Source: Ornithinibacter aureus
GTDB taxonomy: Bacteria; Actinomycetota; Actinomycetes; Actinomycetales; Dermatophilaceae
Assembly (NCBI RefSeq): GCF_009858245.1
Contig: NZ_VMSB01000001.1
Span: 2,733,623-2,797,622, forward strand
Length of the DNA: 64,000 bases
Direction: 5' to 3'
Shown here: in pieces, positions 7,913-15,633 of the stretch
Layout: each line of letters begins with the position of its first letter
Position numbering within the stretch: the stretch's first letter is position 1
Notes under the pieces: model-generated
What the model saw: the letters and a program-made list of their open reading frames with translations, nothing else
What the model was told of the DNA's origin: nothing
Database searches by the model: none
Program-made: the position numbers and the translations under genes

Positions 7913-8632
7913 GTGGTGCGCATCCTGCTCGTCGAGGACGACGCGACGGTTCGCGAGGCCGTCGCGGCCTACCTGACCCGCTCGGGGTACACCGTGGATG
8001 CCGTGGCGGCCGGGGACGCTGCCATCGAGCGCTACGTGGAGTCACCGGCAGACCTCGTGCTGCTCGACCTGATGCTGCCGGGCCTCGGCGGGTTCGAGGT
8101 GTGCCGCCGCCTGCGCTCGATCCGCCGTGACCTGCCCGTCGTCATGGTGACCGCGCGCGGTCAGGAGCACGAGCGGGTGCAAGGGCTCCAGCACGGGGCC
8201 GACGACTACGTGACCAAGCCGTTCAGCCTGCGCGAGGTCGAGCTGCGAATCCGCTCGGTGCTGCGGCGGGCGAGCGCGCCGGCATCCGAAGGGGTGTACG
8301 ACGTCCTGCGCGACGGGGACCTCGTCGTCGACCTCGGTGCCCGGTCGGTGACCCGTGGTGGTGCCCCGGTGGCACTCACCTCGCGTGAGCTCGACCTCCT
8401 CGCCTGGCTCCTGCAGCACCCCGGCACCGTCTGGGGGCGCGACGAACTGCTGCGCGAGGTCTGGGGCTGGGAGGTCGGCGACGCGTCGACGGTCACGGTG
8501 CACGTCCGGCGCCTGCGCGAGAAGGTCGAGGTCGACCCGAGCGCGCCCCTGCGCCTCGTCACCGTATTCGGCCGCGGTTACCGCTGGGACCGCACCGACC
8601 CGGCAGACCCGGCAGACCCGGCCGCCGGGTGA
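7913..8632 (+). CDS. OmpR/PhoB-family response regulator
   Basis: 239 residues from one of two adjacent GTG codons at 7913/7916, directly before VRILLVEDD. Receiver domain residues 1-115: acidic pocket EDD, phospho-acceptor Asp in LVLLDLMLPG, conserved Thr in VMVTARG and Lys in YVTKPFS. Winged-helix DNA-binding domain residues about 140-230, ending VFGRGYRWD as in OmpR/PhoB. The tail DPADPADPAAG is a short repeat. Partner kinase is the next plus-strand gene (8917), separated by a small minus-strand membrane gene. Target genes are unknown; the thioredoxin lipoprotein and ccdA just downstream are candidates. Confidence 0.93.
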   Translation: MVRILLVEDDATVREAVAAYLTRSGYTVDAVAAGDAAIERYVESPADLVLLDLMLPGLGGFEVCRRLRSIRRDLPVVMVTARGQEHERVQGLQHGADDYVTKPFSLREVELRIRSVLRRASAPASEGVYDVLRDGDLVVDLGARSVTRGGAPVALTSRELDLLAWLLQHPGTVWGRDELLREVWGWEVGDASTVTVHVRRLREKVEVDPSAPLRLVTVFGRGYRWDRTDPADPADPAAG

Positions 8633-8639
8633 GGCGGGG

Positions 8640-8846
8640 TCACATGGAGTCGAAGCCGCTCAGCAGGATGAAGTACATGACCAGCCCGATCACCGCGCCC
8701 ACGAGGGCGGCGAGCACGCCGACCAGCGCGCCCCGAAGCCTCGTGGCGCCCTCCCCGTCGAACACCAGCGCCGTGAGCGGCAGGCTGAAGATGCCGAGCA
8801 GCACGAGGACCGCACCGACGAGGAGCCGACCGGTCCACGCCACCAT
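8640..8846 (-). CDS. small membrane protein, two TM helices
   Basis: 68 residues from ATG 8846 (MVAWTGRLLVGAVLVLLGIF...), with two hydrophobic helices at about residues 6-28 and 40-62. Placed on the minus strand between the response regulator and the kinase, with its stop 7 bp from the regulator's stop. The frame is open upstream, but those codons overlap the kinase start and do not look coding. An antisense small membrane gene inside a two-component cassette is odd; whether it modulates the kinase is only a guess. Confidence 0.6.
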   Translation of the reverse strand: MVAWTGRLLVGAVLVLLGIFSLPLTALVFDGEGATRLRGALVGVLAALVGAVIGLVMYFILLSGFDSM

Positions 8847-8916
8847 CGAGCTCACTTCGCCCACCGACCTCTCCGCCGTCTCGCCGACGACACTGGCGCC
8901 GAGCGGGGAGTGACCG

Positions 8917-9936
8917 GTGGGTCCTGAGGCACATGCCGTCATCCTCTCGGCGACGGTGACGAGTGTGGTCGGCGCGGCCGGGGCGCTCGGCCTGTCCCGG
9001 GTGGCGCGCGAGCGGCCCTCGGGCGCGGCGTTCGGCGCCCCGGTCGTGCTCGTGGCGGCGGTGGCGGCCGGGGTGGCCGTCGCCAGCCGCTCGATGCTCA
9101 TCGGCGAGGACGACTACCGCACGCTCGTGTTCGTGCTCCTCGCCGGCGCGCCGATGGCGGTCGTCGTGGGGCTCGTCCTGGCTCGGCGGGTGCTTCGCCT
9201 GGAGCGCGAGGCGGCCCGCGAGCGCGCCGAGCGCGAGAGCGCCCTCGAGGTCGAGCAGTCGCGCCGCGAGACGGTGCGCTGGCTCTCGCACGACCTGCGC
9301 ACCCCGCTCGCCGGCATCCGGGCGCTCGCGGAGTCGCTGGCGGACGGCGCCGTCGCCGACCCGCCGGCCGCGCACGCCCGCATCGTCCACGAGGTCGACC
9401 GGCTCGACGTCATGGTCGACGACATCGCCGAGCTGTCGCGGCTGCACGGGCCGCAGCCGACCTCGCGGGCGGGGCGGTGTGCGCTCGACGACCTCGTCTC
9501 GGATGCCGTGGCGACCGTCGCGCCGTTGGCCGCCGCCGCCGACGTGGACGTCATCGCGGGTGACCTGGCCGGGGTCACCGTGGAGGTCGACCCGCGGGCG
9601 GTGACCCGGGCCGTGACCAACGTGCTGCGCAACGCCCTCCAGCACACCCCTGCAGGGGGCCGGGTCATCGTGACGACGCAGGTCCGGGGCGGGCAGGTGC
9701 TCGTGGACGTGTCCGACGGCTGCGGCGGCATCGCGACGGGCGACCTCGAGCGGGTCTTCGAGCCGGGGTGGCGCGGCGACGAGTCCCGGCACGACCGGGG
9801 GATGGGTCTGGGCCTGACCATCGCGCGCGAGGTGGCCCGATCCCACGGCGGGGATGCCGTGGCCACCAACCGCGGTGACGGCACCGGATGCACCGTCACC
9901 CTCTCCCTTCCGGCGCACCGTCTTACCCGCTCATGA
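8917..9936 (+). CDS. sensor histidine kinase
   Basis: 339 residues from GTG 8917, with GGGGAG 6-7 nt upstream. Three hydrophobic segments in the first 95 residues with only short loops, so there is no extracytoplasmic sensor domain; sensing would be within the membrane. Then a charged coiled linker ([15 protein letters not shown]), HisKA with phospho-His in [15 protein letters not shown], and HATPase with N-box [17 protein letters not shown], and [12 protein letters not shown]. Phosphorylates the regulator at 7913. The adjacent redox genes (thioredoxin lipoprotein, CcdA) suggest an envelope or redox stress input, by context only. Confidence 0.92.
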   Translation: MGPEAHAVILSATVTSVVGAAGALGLSRVARERPSGAAFGAPVVLVAAVAAGVAVASRSMLIGEDDYRTLVFVLLAGAPMAVVVGLVLARRVLRLEREAARERAERESALEVEQSRRETVRWLSHDLRTPLAGIRALAESLADGAVADPPAAHARIVHEVDRLDVMVDDIAELSRLHGPQPTSRAGRCALDDLVSDAVATVAPLAAAADVDVIAGDLAGVTVEVDPRAVTRAVTNVLRNALQHTPAGGRVIVTTQVRGGQVLVDVSDGCGGIATGDLERVFEPGWRGDESRHDRGMGLGLTIAREVARSHGGDAVATNRGDGTGCTVTLSLPAHRLTRS

Positions 9937-10025
9937 CGTCGGGCAGGCTGCGATGGCGCGGGCGTGCTGCCATGACGTCCACTGGTGTCCTCACCACCTC
10001 CACCACCGACACCCGGGAGCCACCC

Positions 10026-10550
10026 ATGCGTCGCCGACCGTCCCTGACCCTGATCGCCACCGGCGCCGTGAGCGCCCTGCTCCTGACGGCCTGCGGCTCC
10101 GCGACGCAGGACACCGCGGCACCGGCGGCGTCCAGCGCGCCGAGCGCGCCGAGCGCCACGGCATCCGCCCCGGCGAGCAGCACGCCGTCGGCCTCCGCGT
10201 CGCCGTCGACGAGCCCGTCGGCCACCGGCGAGACCATGGCGGCCGGCGCCTACCTGACCAAGGCCGAGTACCAGAGCCAGATGGCGCAGCGCGCCGGCAC
10301 GAAGGTCGTCTACTTCTTCCACGCCTCGTGGTGCCCGACCTGCCGGGCGACCGAGAAGGCCATCGAGGAGGACGGCATCCCCGCCGGCCTCACGGTCGTC
10401 AAGATCGACTTCGACTCCGAGACCGACCTGCGCAAGACCTACGGCATCACCCAGCAGCACACGTTCGTCCAGGTGAACGAGGACGGCGACGAGCTCGCGA
10501 AGTGGACGGGCACGATCTCGGGCGCGGACATCAAGGCCAAGACGGTCTGA
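10026..10550 (+). CDS. thioredoxin-like lipoprotein
   Basis: 174 residues from ATG 10026 (GGGAG 5 nt upstream). Signal sequence MRRRPSLTLIATGAVSALLL followed by lipobox LTAC, then a 45-residue Ala/Ser/Pro linker, then a thioredoxin fold with redox motif SWCPTCRATEKAI. The cis-Pro position of classical thioredoxins is not obvious (ITQQHTFVQVN). Lipid-anchored outside the membrane, it should be reduced by CcdA, whose gene starts 1 bp after this stop. The pair resembles a minimal DsbD/ResA-type thiol-reducing pathway. Confidence 0.88.
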   Translation: MRRRPSLTLIATGAVSALLLTACGSATQDTAAPAASSAPSAPSATASAPASSTPSASASPSTSPSATGETMAAGAYLTKAEYQSQMAQRAGTKVVYFFHASWCPTCRATEKAIEEDGIPAGLTVVKIDFDSETDLRKTYGITQQHTFVQVNEDGDELAKWTGTISGADIKAKTV

Positions 10551-10551
10551 C

Positions 10552-11283
10552 GTGCTGCTCGCCCTCACGGGTGCCCTGCTCGCCGGGGCGCTGACCACCC
10601 TGGCCCCCTGCGCCCTGTCGCTGCTACCCGTCATCGTGGGCGGCTCGGTGTCCGGTGCGTCCGACGGGGCCGCGGTGCGTCGGGCACTGCTCGTGACGGG
10701 CTCGCTCGGGGCGTCGGTCTTCGTCTTCACCCTGGCGCTGAAGGCCACGACCGCGCTCATCGACGTGCCGCCGTCGGTGTGGCGGTGGATCAGCGGCGGA
10801 TTGTTGATCGCCCTCGGCGTCGTCGCGGTCATCCCCGAGCTGTGGGACCGGGTGTCGGTGGCCACGGGGCTCAGCAGCCGCAGCGCCCGGGGCCTGTCGG
10901 CAGCCAACCAACGCGGGGGCACCCTCGGGGCGGTGCTCACCGGGGCGGCGCTCGGGCCGGTGTTCACCTCGTGCAGCCCGCTCTTCGCGTATGTCGTCGT
11001 CACCGTGCTGCCCGCCGAACCGGCCCGCGGGCTGGCGCTGCTCACGGCCTACGTCATCGGGCTGGTCAGCGTGCTGTTCGCCATCGCCCTCGCCGGCCAG
11101 CGCCTGGTGCGGCGGCTGCGCTGGGCGGCTGACCCGCACTCGCTGTTCCGCCGTGGGCTCGGTGTGCTCTTCGTCGTCATGGGGGTGCTCATCGCGACCG
11201 GCCTGATGCAGGACGTCGAGGCCTGGGTGCTCGAGAACTCGCCGATCGCGCCGTGGGAGATCGGCGCCGACATCGGTCGCTGA
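10552..11283 (+). CDS. ccdA: CcdA/DsbD-type membrane thiol-electron carrier
   Basis: 243 residues, six hydrophobic helices. The two conserved membrane cysteines are present: LTTLAPCALSLLPVIVGG in helix 1 and PVFTSCSPLFAYVV in helix 4. CcdA passes electrons from cytosolic thioredoxin across the membrane to extracytoplasmic thioredoxin-like proteins, classically for cytochrome c maturation. Here the natural acceptor is the lipoprotein encoded immediately upstream (GTG start 1 bp after its stop). Ends just before a strong hairpin at 11315-11350. Confidence 0.9.
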   Translation: MLLALTGALLAGALTTLAPCALSLLPVIVGGSVSGASDGAAVRRALLVTGSLGASVFVFTLALKATTALIDVPPSVWRWISGGLLIALGVVAVIPELWDRVSVATGLSSRSARGLSAANQRGGTLGAVLTGAALGPVFTSCSPLFAYVVVTVLPAEPARGLALLTAYVIGLVSVLFAIALAGQRLVRRLRWAADPHSLFRRGLGVLFVVMGVLIATGLMQDVEAWVLENSPIAPWEIGADIGR

Positions 11284-11314
11284 GCGTGCGCGCGGGCGCG
11301 GCGGACGCACAAGC

Positions 11315-11350
11315 TCGGATCGCACGCAGTAATTGGTGCGTGCGCTCCGA
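11315..11350 (+). terminator. hairpin terminator candidate after ccdA
   Basis: A 14-bp stem with one mismatch (TCGGATCGCACGCA paired with TGCGTGCGCTCCGA) and an 8-nt AT-containing loop, 31 bp after the ccdA stop and 46 bp before the next start. No U-run follows, as is usual in high-GC actinomycetes. It most likely ends the thioredoxin/ccdA transcript. Confidence 0.55.
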
Positions 11351-11396
11351 AGTGCTGCGTTGAGCTGGGTGCCCCGCCGTCGGGCAGACTCGCGGC

Positions 11397-11732
11397 ATGG
11401 ACGACGTCGTCGTGGAGCGGGTGCTGCGGGCCGTCGAGCTCGTGCCCCGCGGGCGGGTCGTGTCGTACGGCGACCTCGCCGCGCTCGTCGGCATCGGCCC
11501 TCGCCAGGTCGGCACGATCATGGCGACCTACGGCTCGAACGTCACGTGGTGGCGCGTGACCAACGCGTCGGGCGACCTGCCGGTGCAGCTCATGGACGAG
11601 GTGCGCGAGCGCTGGGCCGCCGAAGGCATCCTTCTCAAACCCAACGGCCGTGGATGCCGCATCGCCGGGTATCGCGCGGACCTCACCGTGCTCGCGGCCG
11701 GGTATCAGCGGGCCGTCGCCGATCTCGCGTGA
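11397..11732 (+). CDS. alkyltransferase-like (ATL/MGMT C-terminal-like) DNA repair protein
   Basis: 111 residues. Contains the helix-turn-helix and base-flipping region of O6-alkylguanine transferases (RGRVVSYGDLAALVG, VGTIMATYGSNVTWWRVTNASG) but the catalytic PCHR motif is replaced by TWWRV: no acceptor cysteine. It therefore belongs to the ATL proteins, which bind O6-alkylguanine and recruit nucleotide excision repair rather than repairing directly. Cytosolic. Single gene between a terminator-like hairpin and the sugar dehydrogenase. Confidence 0.85.
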   Translation: MDDVVVERVLRAVELVPRGRVVSYGDLAALVGIGPRQVGTIMATYGSNVTWWRVTNASGDLPVQLMDEVRERWAAEGILLKPNGRGCRIAGYRADLTVLAAGYQRAVADLA

Positions 11733-11758
11733 AGCAACCTCGTGGGTGAGACTGGGGC

Positions 11759-13039
11759 ATGAGCCCCCGATCGATCGCACCCCTGGCTGCGGCAGTGCTG
11801 CTCGCCTCCGTGACGCTTGCCGGGTGCTCCGGTGACGACGGTGTCGGCGAGGTGCCCGTGACGCCGACGCGGACGGCATCCGACGGTGTTTCCCCGAGCG
11901 GTGGGGCGACGGCGAGCCCGGCCCCGCGCAGCGCCGAGGTGCCCGCGTTGGATGTCGAGGTGGTCGCGAAGGGGTTCGAGCACGGGTGGGACATCGGGTT
12001 CCTGCCGGACGGTCGCGCGCTGGTCACCGAGCGGCCGGGCCGCATCTCGATCGTCTCGGGGCTGCGCGAGGGTGCGACGCGGACGACGGTCGAGGCCGAC
12101 CTCGACGACCTCTTCGTGTCGGGGGAGGGTGGCCTGATGGGTATGGTCGTGCACCCCGACTTCGCGACCTCGCGCCTGTTCACCACCTGCCAGACCCACC
12201 AGGAGAACGGCCAGCCGAAGGACGTCCGACTCGTCACGTGGAAGCTGTCGGCCGACGGCACCTCGGCGCAGAAGTGGCGCGACCTGCTGACCGGCCTGCC
12301 GATCTCGACGGGGAGGCACTCGGGGTGCCGACCGACGATCGCCCCGGGCGCGGTGAACGACTCCGGGGAGGACGAGCTGTTCGTCGGTACCGGCGACGTG
12401 GCGCAGGCCGACGTGCCGCAGAGCCGCACCAGTCTCGGGGGCAAGGTGCTGCGGCTCGACCTGGAAACCGGCTTTCCGTTGAGCGGCAACCCGTTCTTCA
12501 GCCTGGAGGGCGAGCGCGAGCGGTACGTCTACAGCTACGGGCACCGCAACATCCAGGGGGTGGCGGTGCAGCCGGGCACAGGTGCGATCTACACGGCTGA
12601 GCACGGCCCGAGCAACAACGACGAGGTCAACCTGATCACGGCCGGCGGCAACTACGGCTGGGACCCCTCGCGCAAGGGCATGGTCGACGAGTACGACGAG
12701 AGCGTGCCGATGACCGACCTCGAGCTCTACCCGGATGCCGTCCCCGCCGTGTGGCAGTCGGGCGAGCGGACCCAGGCCATCTGCGGCGCGGCCTTCCTCG
12801 AGGGAGACCAGTGGGGTGCGCTGGACGGGGCGCTCGTCATCACCGCACTCAAGGGGTCGAAGCTGCTGGTGCTGACCCTGGCCGATGACGGGTCGGTCGA
12901 ACAGGTCGCGGTGCCGCAGGAGACCGACGGGCCGTTCGGGCGGATGCGGGCGGCCCGCCTCGGGCCCGACGGTGCCCTGTACGTCACGACGACCAACGGC
13001 GACGACGACCAGCTCCTGCGGATCACCCCCCGCGCCTGA
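11759..13039 (+). CDS. PQQ-dependent sugar dehydrogenase-like lipoprotein
   Basis: 426 residues. Signal sequence ending in lipobox TLAGC, Ser/Pro linker to residue 60, then a six-bladed beta-propeller of the glucose/sorbosone dehydrogenase (GSDH) family: GWDIGFLPDGRALVTERPGRI, GLMGMVVHPDF, YSYGHRNIQGVAVQP, TAEHGPSNNDEVNLITAGGNYGWD. The His and Arg of YGHRN and the EHG motif are typical active-site parts. It would oxidise aldoses outside the cell using PQQ; no PQQ synthesis genes are in the window. Followed by a 62-bp palindromic repeat. Confidence 0.88.
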   Translation: MSPRSIAPLAAAVLLASVTLAGCSGDDGVGEVPVTPTRTASDGVSPSGGATASPAPRSAEVPALDVEVVAKGFEHGWDIGFLPDGRALVTERPGRISIVSGLREGATRTTVEADLDDLFVSGEGGLMGMVVHPDFATSRLFTTCQTHQENGQPKDVRLVTWKLSADGTSAQKWRDLLTGLPISTGRHSGCRPTIAPGAVNDSGEDELFVGTGDVAQADVPQSRTSLGGKVLRLDLETGFPLSGNPFFSLEGERERYVYSYGHRNIQGVAVQPGTGAIYTAEHGPSNNDEVNLITAGGNYGWDPSRKGMVDEYDESVPMTDLELYPDAVPAVWQSGERTQAICGAAFLEGDQWGALDGALVITALKGSKLLVLTLADDGSVEQVAVPQETDGPFGRMRAARLGPDGALYVTTTNGDDDQLLRITPRA

Positions 13040-13092
13040 CTGCCCTGCCTCCTGGCTGTCCAGCCTCTGAATGCCCGCACGCTGCCTGTCGT

Positions 13093-13154
13093 ATCGAGAG
13101 GTCGAGACACGCCCGGGATCCTCGAGCGGCGCCGGCATGTCTCGACTCCTCGAT
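13093..13154. repeat. 62-bp imperfect palindrome, copy 1
   Basis: Left arm reads ATCGAGAGGTCGAGACACGC, right arm GGCATGTCTCGACTCC then TCGAT; the arms pair over about 22 bp with three mismatches around a GC-rich centre. Same length and layout as copies at 14193 and 43014. Lies between the sugar dehydrogenase and the next gene, so it could terminate transcription, but it recurs in other contexts. Confidence 0.75.
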
Positions 13155-13221
13155 CCGGGCGACGGCCGGAGCCTGTGGATAAGTCCGAGGGGGCCGGGCC
13201 GGTCCCGGGCATCGTGGGCCC

Positions 13222-14148
13222 ATGGGGGATGTCGCGCTGCCACTGGACCTGGCATCCCGCCCCTTCACGGTCGCGCAGGGGCGGGCGGCCGGGCTGCGCC
13301 TGCCCGACCTGCGCACCACCCGGCTGCACTCACCGACGTACGGCGTGCGAGCAGGGTCGGCGCCGACCTCGCTGACCGAGCGGGCGGCCGCCTTCGCGGT
13401 GGGGATGCCGTCCGACGTCGCCTTCTCGCATGTGACCGCGGCCCAGCTGCACGGGCTGCCGTTGCCGCAGGGTCTCGAGGCTGCAGAGATCCTGGATATC
13501 TCGAGGCCTTCTGCGCACCCGCGGATTCGCCGCCAAGGGTGCCGCGGCCATCGTGGGCTGGAACGTCGTGAGGTCGTCGATCTCGGTGCCCTGCGAGTGG
13601 TCGGGCTCGCCGACACGTGGTGCGACCTGGCCGAACTGGCACCGGGTGACATGGGTGTTGACGACCTCGTCATCGTCGGTGACGTCATCGCCGACCGCCT
13701 CGAGCCGGGAGGTGTTGCCGCGCTGCGTGCTGCCCTCGACGCACGGGTCCGTCCGCGAGGAAAGGCCCGACTCCTGGAGGCCGGAGCGCTGGTGCGCGTG
13801 GGCTCGCGCTCGCCGATGGAGACCAGATCTCGGCTGATGTTCCACCGCGCGGGCTTTCCCGAGCCGCAGCTGAACTCGGACGTCTTCGATGCCCACGGTG
13901 GGTGGCTGCTCGAAGGAGACCTCGTCTGGCACCAGCACCGTGTCATCGGTGAGTACCAGGGGGCTGATCACGCGGACAGGAAGCGCCGCAGCGCCGACAG
14001 CTTCCGCATCGGCCTCGCCGAGGACGAGGACTACACCGTCATCGAGATCTTCGCCGAGGACGTCTTCCGACCTGCTCGCAGGTGCACGCTGCTCCACCGC
14101 TTCGCCCGCGCCATGGATCTCGACCCCGCCACCCTGACCATCGGCTGA
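13222..14148 (+). CDS. hypothetical protein with AbiEi/DUF559-like features
   Basis: 308 residues. The first half (RPFTVAQGRAAGLRLPDL, SHVTAAQLHGLPLP) resembles the AbiEi-type winged-helix N-terminal domain seen in many actinobacterial 'type IV antitoxin-like' proteins. The second half (SPMETRSRLMFHRAGFPEPQLN, GGWLLEGDLVWHQHRVIGEYQG, then TVIEIFAEDVF) has the E...D...E-x-Y/G spacing of DUF559/Vsr-like nuclease folds. No toxin partner adjoins, and such proteins are often solitary. Function unknown. Flanked on both sides by the 62-bp palindromic repeats. Confidence 0.7.
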   Translation: MGDVALPLDLASRPFTVAQGRAAGLRLPDLRTTRLHSPTYGVRAGSAPTSLTERAAAFAVGMPSDVAFSHVTAAQLHGLPLPQGLEAAEILDISRPSAHPRIRRQGCRGHRGLERREVVDLGALRVVGLADTWCDLAELAPGDMGVDDLVIVGDVIADRLEPGGVAALRAALDARVRPRGKARLLEAGALVRVGSRSPMETRSRLMFHRAGFPEPQLNSDVFDAHGGWLLEGDLVWHQHRVIGEYQGADHADRKRRSADSFRIGLAEDEDYTVIEIFAEDVFRPARRCTLLHRFARAMDLDPATLTIG

Positions 14149-14192
14149 GGCCCAGTGGGCGACGTGCTGGCCTCGATCTGCCCCGGAGCCAG

Positions 14193-14254
14193 ATCGAGGA
14201 GTCAAGACATGCCCGGGATGCTCGAGGGGACCCGGCATGTCTCGACCCCTCGAC
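14193..14254. repeat. 62-bp imperfect palindrome, copy 2 (carries a gene start)
   Basis: Left arm ATCGAGGAGTCAAGACATGC, right arm GGCATGTCTCGACCCC then TCGAC; stem about 22 bp with two or three mismatches. The left arm itself holds GAGGAG (14196-14201) and, 7 nt later, the ATG at 14209, which appear to be the ribosome-binding site and start of the RDD protein. Confidence 0.75.
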
Positions 14255-14979
14255 CGGGGCTCGGCGGCTCTGGCCCGTCCGGTTCCGATCCCACCTTCGG
14301 GTCCGACCCGTCGTTCGAGTCGTACTCCGCGAGCGCTCCGCCGCCCCCTCCGGTGGATCCACCTCCGGCGCCCCCGGCGTGGTCGCCACCGCCCCCACCC
14401 CCGCCGCCTGCCGGGTCGTACCCGCCACCCCCGCCGGCTCCCTACCCGTCGAGCGCGGCCGGTGCCTACCCGGCACCCCCGCCCGCGCCGGGCCCTGCAC
14501 CGCTGCCCACCTCGGACGCAGGCGCCGGGCAACCGGCAGACCTCGTCCCTCGCTTCCTCGCCAAGCTCGTCGACGTCGTGGTGATGTTCTTCATCAACCT
14601 CGTCGTAGCCACCTTCGTGGCGTTCGGCCTCAACAGTGGCTATGCCCGCACGGCCATGGCTGCCCTGCTGTCCACCGCGGTCACGCTGGCGTACTACGCC
14701 TTCCTCGAGTCGTCGCGCGGCCAGACCGTCGGCAAGATGGTCGTGGGCCTGAAGGTGCAGAACCTCGCTGGGCAGAACCCGACGATGGAGCAGGCGCTCA
14801 AGCGCAACGTCTACATCGCCCTGGGCTTCCTCACCATCATCCCCATCCTCGGGTTCCTCGGGTCGCTGGCGCAGCTGGCAGCCGTCATCTACATCGCGGT
14901 GACGATCAACAGCGACCGCCCGTTGTTCCGCGGCTGGCACGACAAGTTCGCCGACACGCAGGTCATCAAGACCCGCTGA
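14209..14979 (+). CDS. RDD-family membrane protein with Pro-rich N-terminus
   Basis: 256 residues from ATG 14209, chosen because GAGGAG lies 7 nt upstream; a GTG at 14155 is also in frame but would read the whole palindromic repeat. Residues about 1-15 are encoded by the repeat. Then a long Pro/Ala/Gly/Tyr-rich cytosolic segment (runs such as APPPPPPVDPPPAPP), then the RDD domain: PADLVPRFLAKLVDVVVMFF (Arg and Asp signature), YYAFLESSRGQTVGKMVVGLKV, and WHDKFADTQVI at the end. RDD proteins have two or three membrane helices; transport or antiport roles have been proposed for some, none can be assigned here. Confidence 0.8.
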   Translation: MPGMLEGTRHVSTPRPGLGGSGPSGSDPTFGSDPSFESYSASAPPPPPVDPPPAPPAWSPPPPPPPPAGSYPPPPPAPYPSSAAGAYPAPPPAPGPAPLPTSDAGAGQPADLVPRFLAKLVDVVVMFFINLVVATFVAFGLNSGYARTAMAALLSTAVTLAYYAFLESSRGQTVGKMVVGLKVQNLAGQNPTMEQALKRNVYIALGFLTIIPILGFLGSLAQLAAVIYIAVTINSDRPLFRGWHDKFADTQVIKTR

Positions 14980-14991
14980 CCCGGCCGCTCC

Positions 14992-15615
14992 TCAGGCGTC
15001 GACGATCGTCGTCACCACGTCGGTCACCGACGGCGAGCGCGGGGTCGAGGAGAACCCGAAGCGACACGGCGGGTCCACGGGCCGCAGGTCGCCGAGGGGG
15101 ATGCCGTCGAGCACCCCCCGCATCGACGTCACCGCGTGCATGTCGCGCGCCCCGTAGTACTCGCGCCTGCCCGCTCGGGCCTGCCCGCGGGTGCGCACTC
15201 CCCGCAGGGCCGCCCTGGCGACGGGGTCGACAGCGGTGGCGAACGCCGGGCTGGCCGACACGGCAGCCGGCACGAGACGCAGCAGGTGACCCAGCGGCAT
15301 CCGAGCACCGACCTCGAGGGTGAGGGCCAGCGACGGGCTCGTGAACTCCCAGTGTCCAGGTCGGACCTCGTCAGTGACGACGACCGGCTCGACCCTCACC
15401 TCGTCGAAGGTGTAGGTCGTCGACACCAACTCGGCGACCTGCTCGGAGGGTGCCAGCAGCATCCGGTGGCCGTCGGCCCGCTCGACCATCGCGTCGGCGA
15501 AGGTGCCGAACGGGCTGTCCTGCCACCACCCCACGACGACGCGGGTGCCGGACGTCGACCCTACCCCGGCGATCTGCCCACGAAACGTCTGGCGCGCACC
15601 CATGGGAGCCATCAT
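14992..15615 (-). CDS. conserved actinobacterial hypothetical protein
   Basis: 207 residues from ATG 15615 (further in-frame ATGs at 15612 and 15603). Starts MMAPMGARQTFRGQIAGVG; contains GTRVVVGWWQDSPFGTFADAMVE, a basic segment ARAGRREYYGARDMHAV, and GFSSTPRSPSVTDVVTTIVDA at the end. No membrane helix or signal peptide. Beta-rich, without catalytic motifs I recognise. Diverges from the GPH symporter 18 bp away, so the two share a very compact promoter region. Ends 12 bp from the convergent RDD gene. Confidence 0.6.
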   Translation of the reverse strand: MMAPMGARQTFRGQIAGVGSTSGTRVVVGWWQDSPFGTFADAMVERADGHRMLLAPSEQVAELVSTTYTFDEVRVEPVVVTDEVRPGHWEFTSPSLALTLEVGARMPLGHLLRLVPAAVSASPAFATAVDPVARAALRGVRTRGQARAGRREYYGARDMHAVTSMRGVLDGIPLGDLRPVDPPCRFGFSSTPRSPSVTDVVTTIVDA

Positions 15616-15633
15616 CGCCACTAGGGTCCGAGC

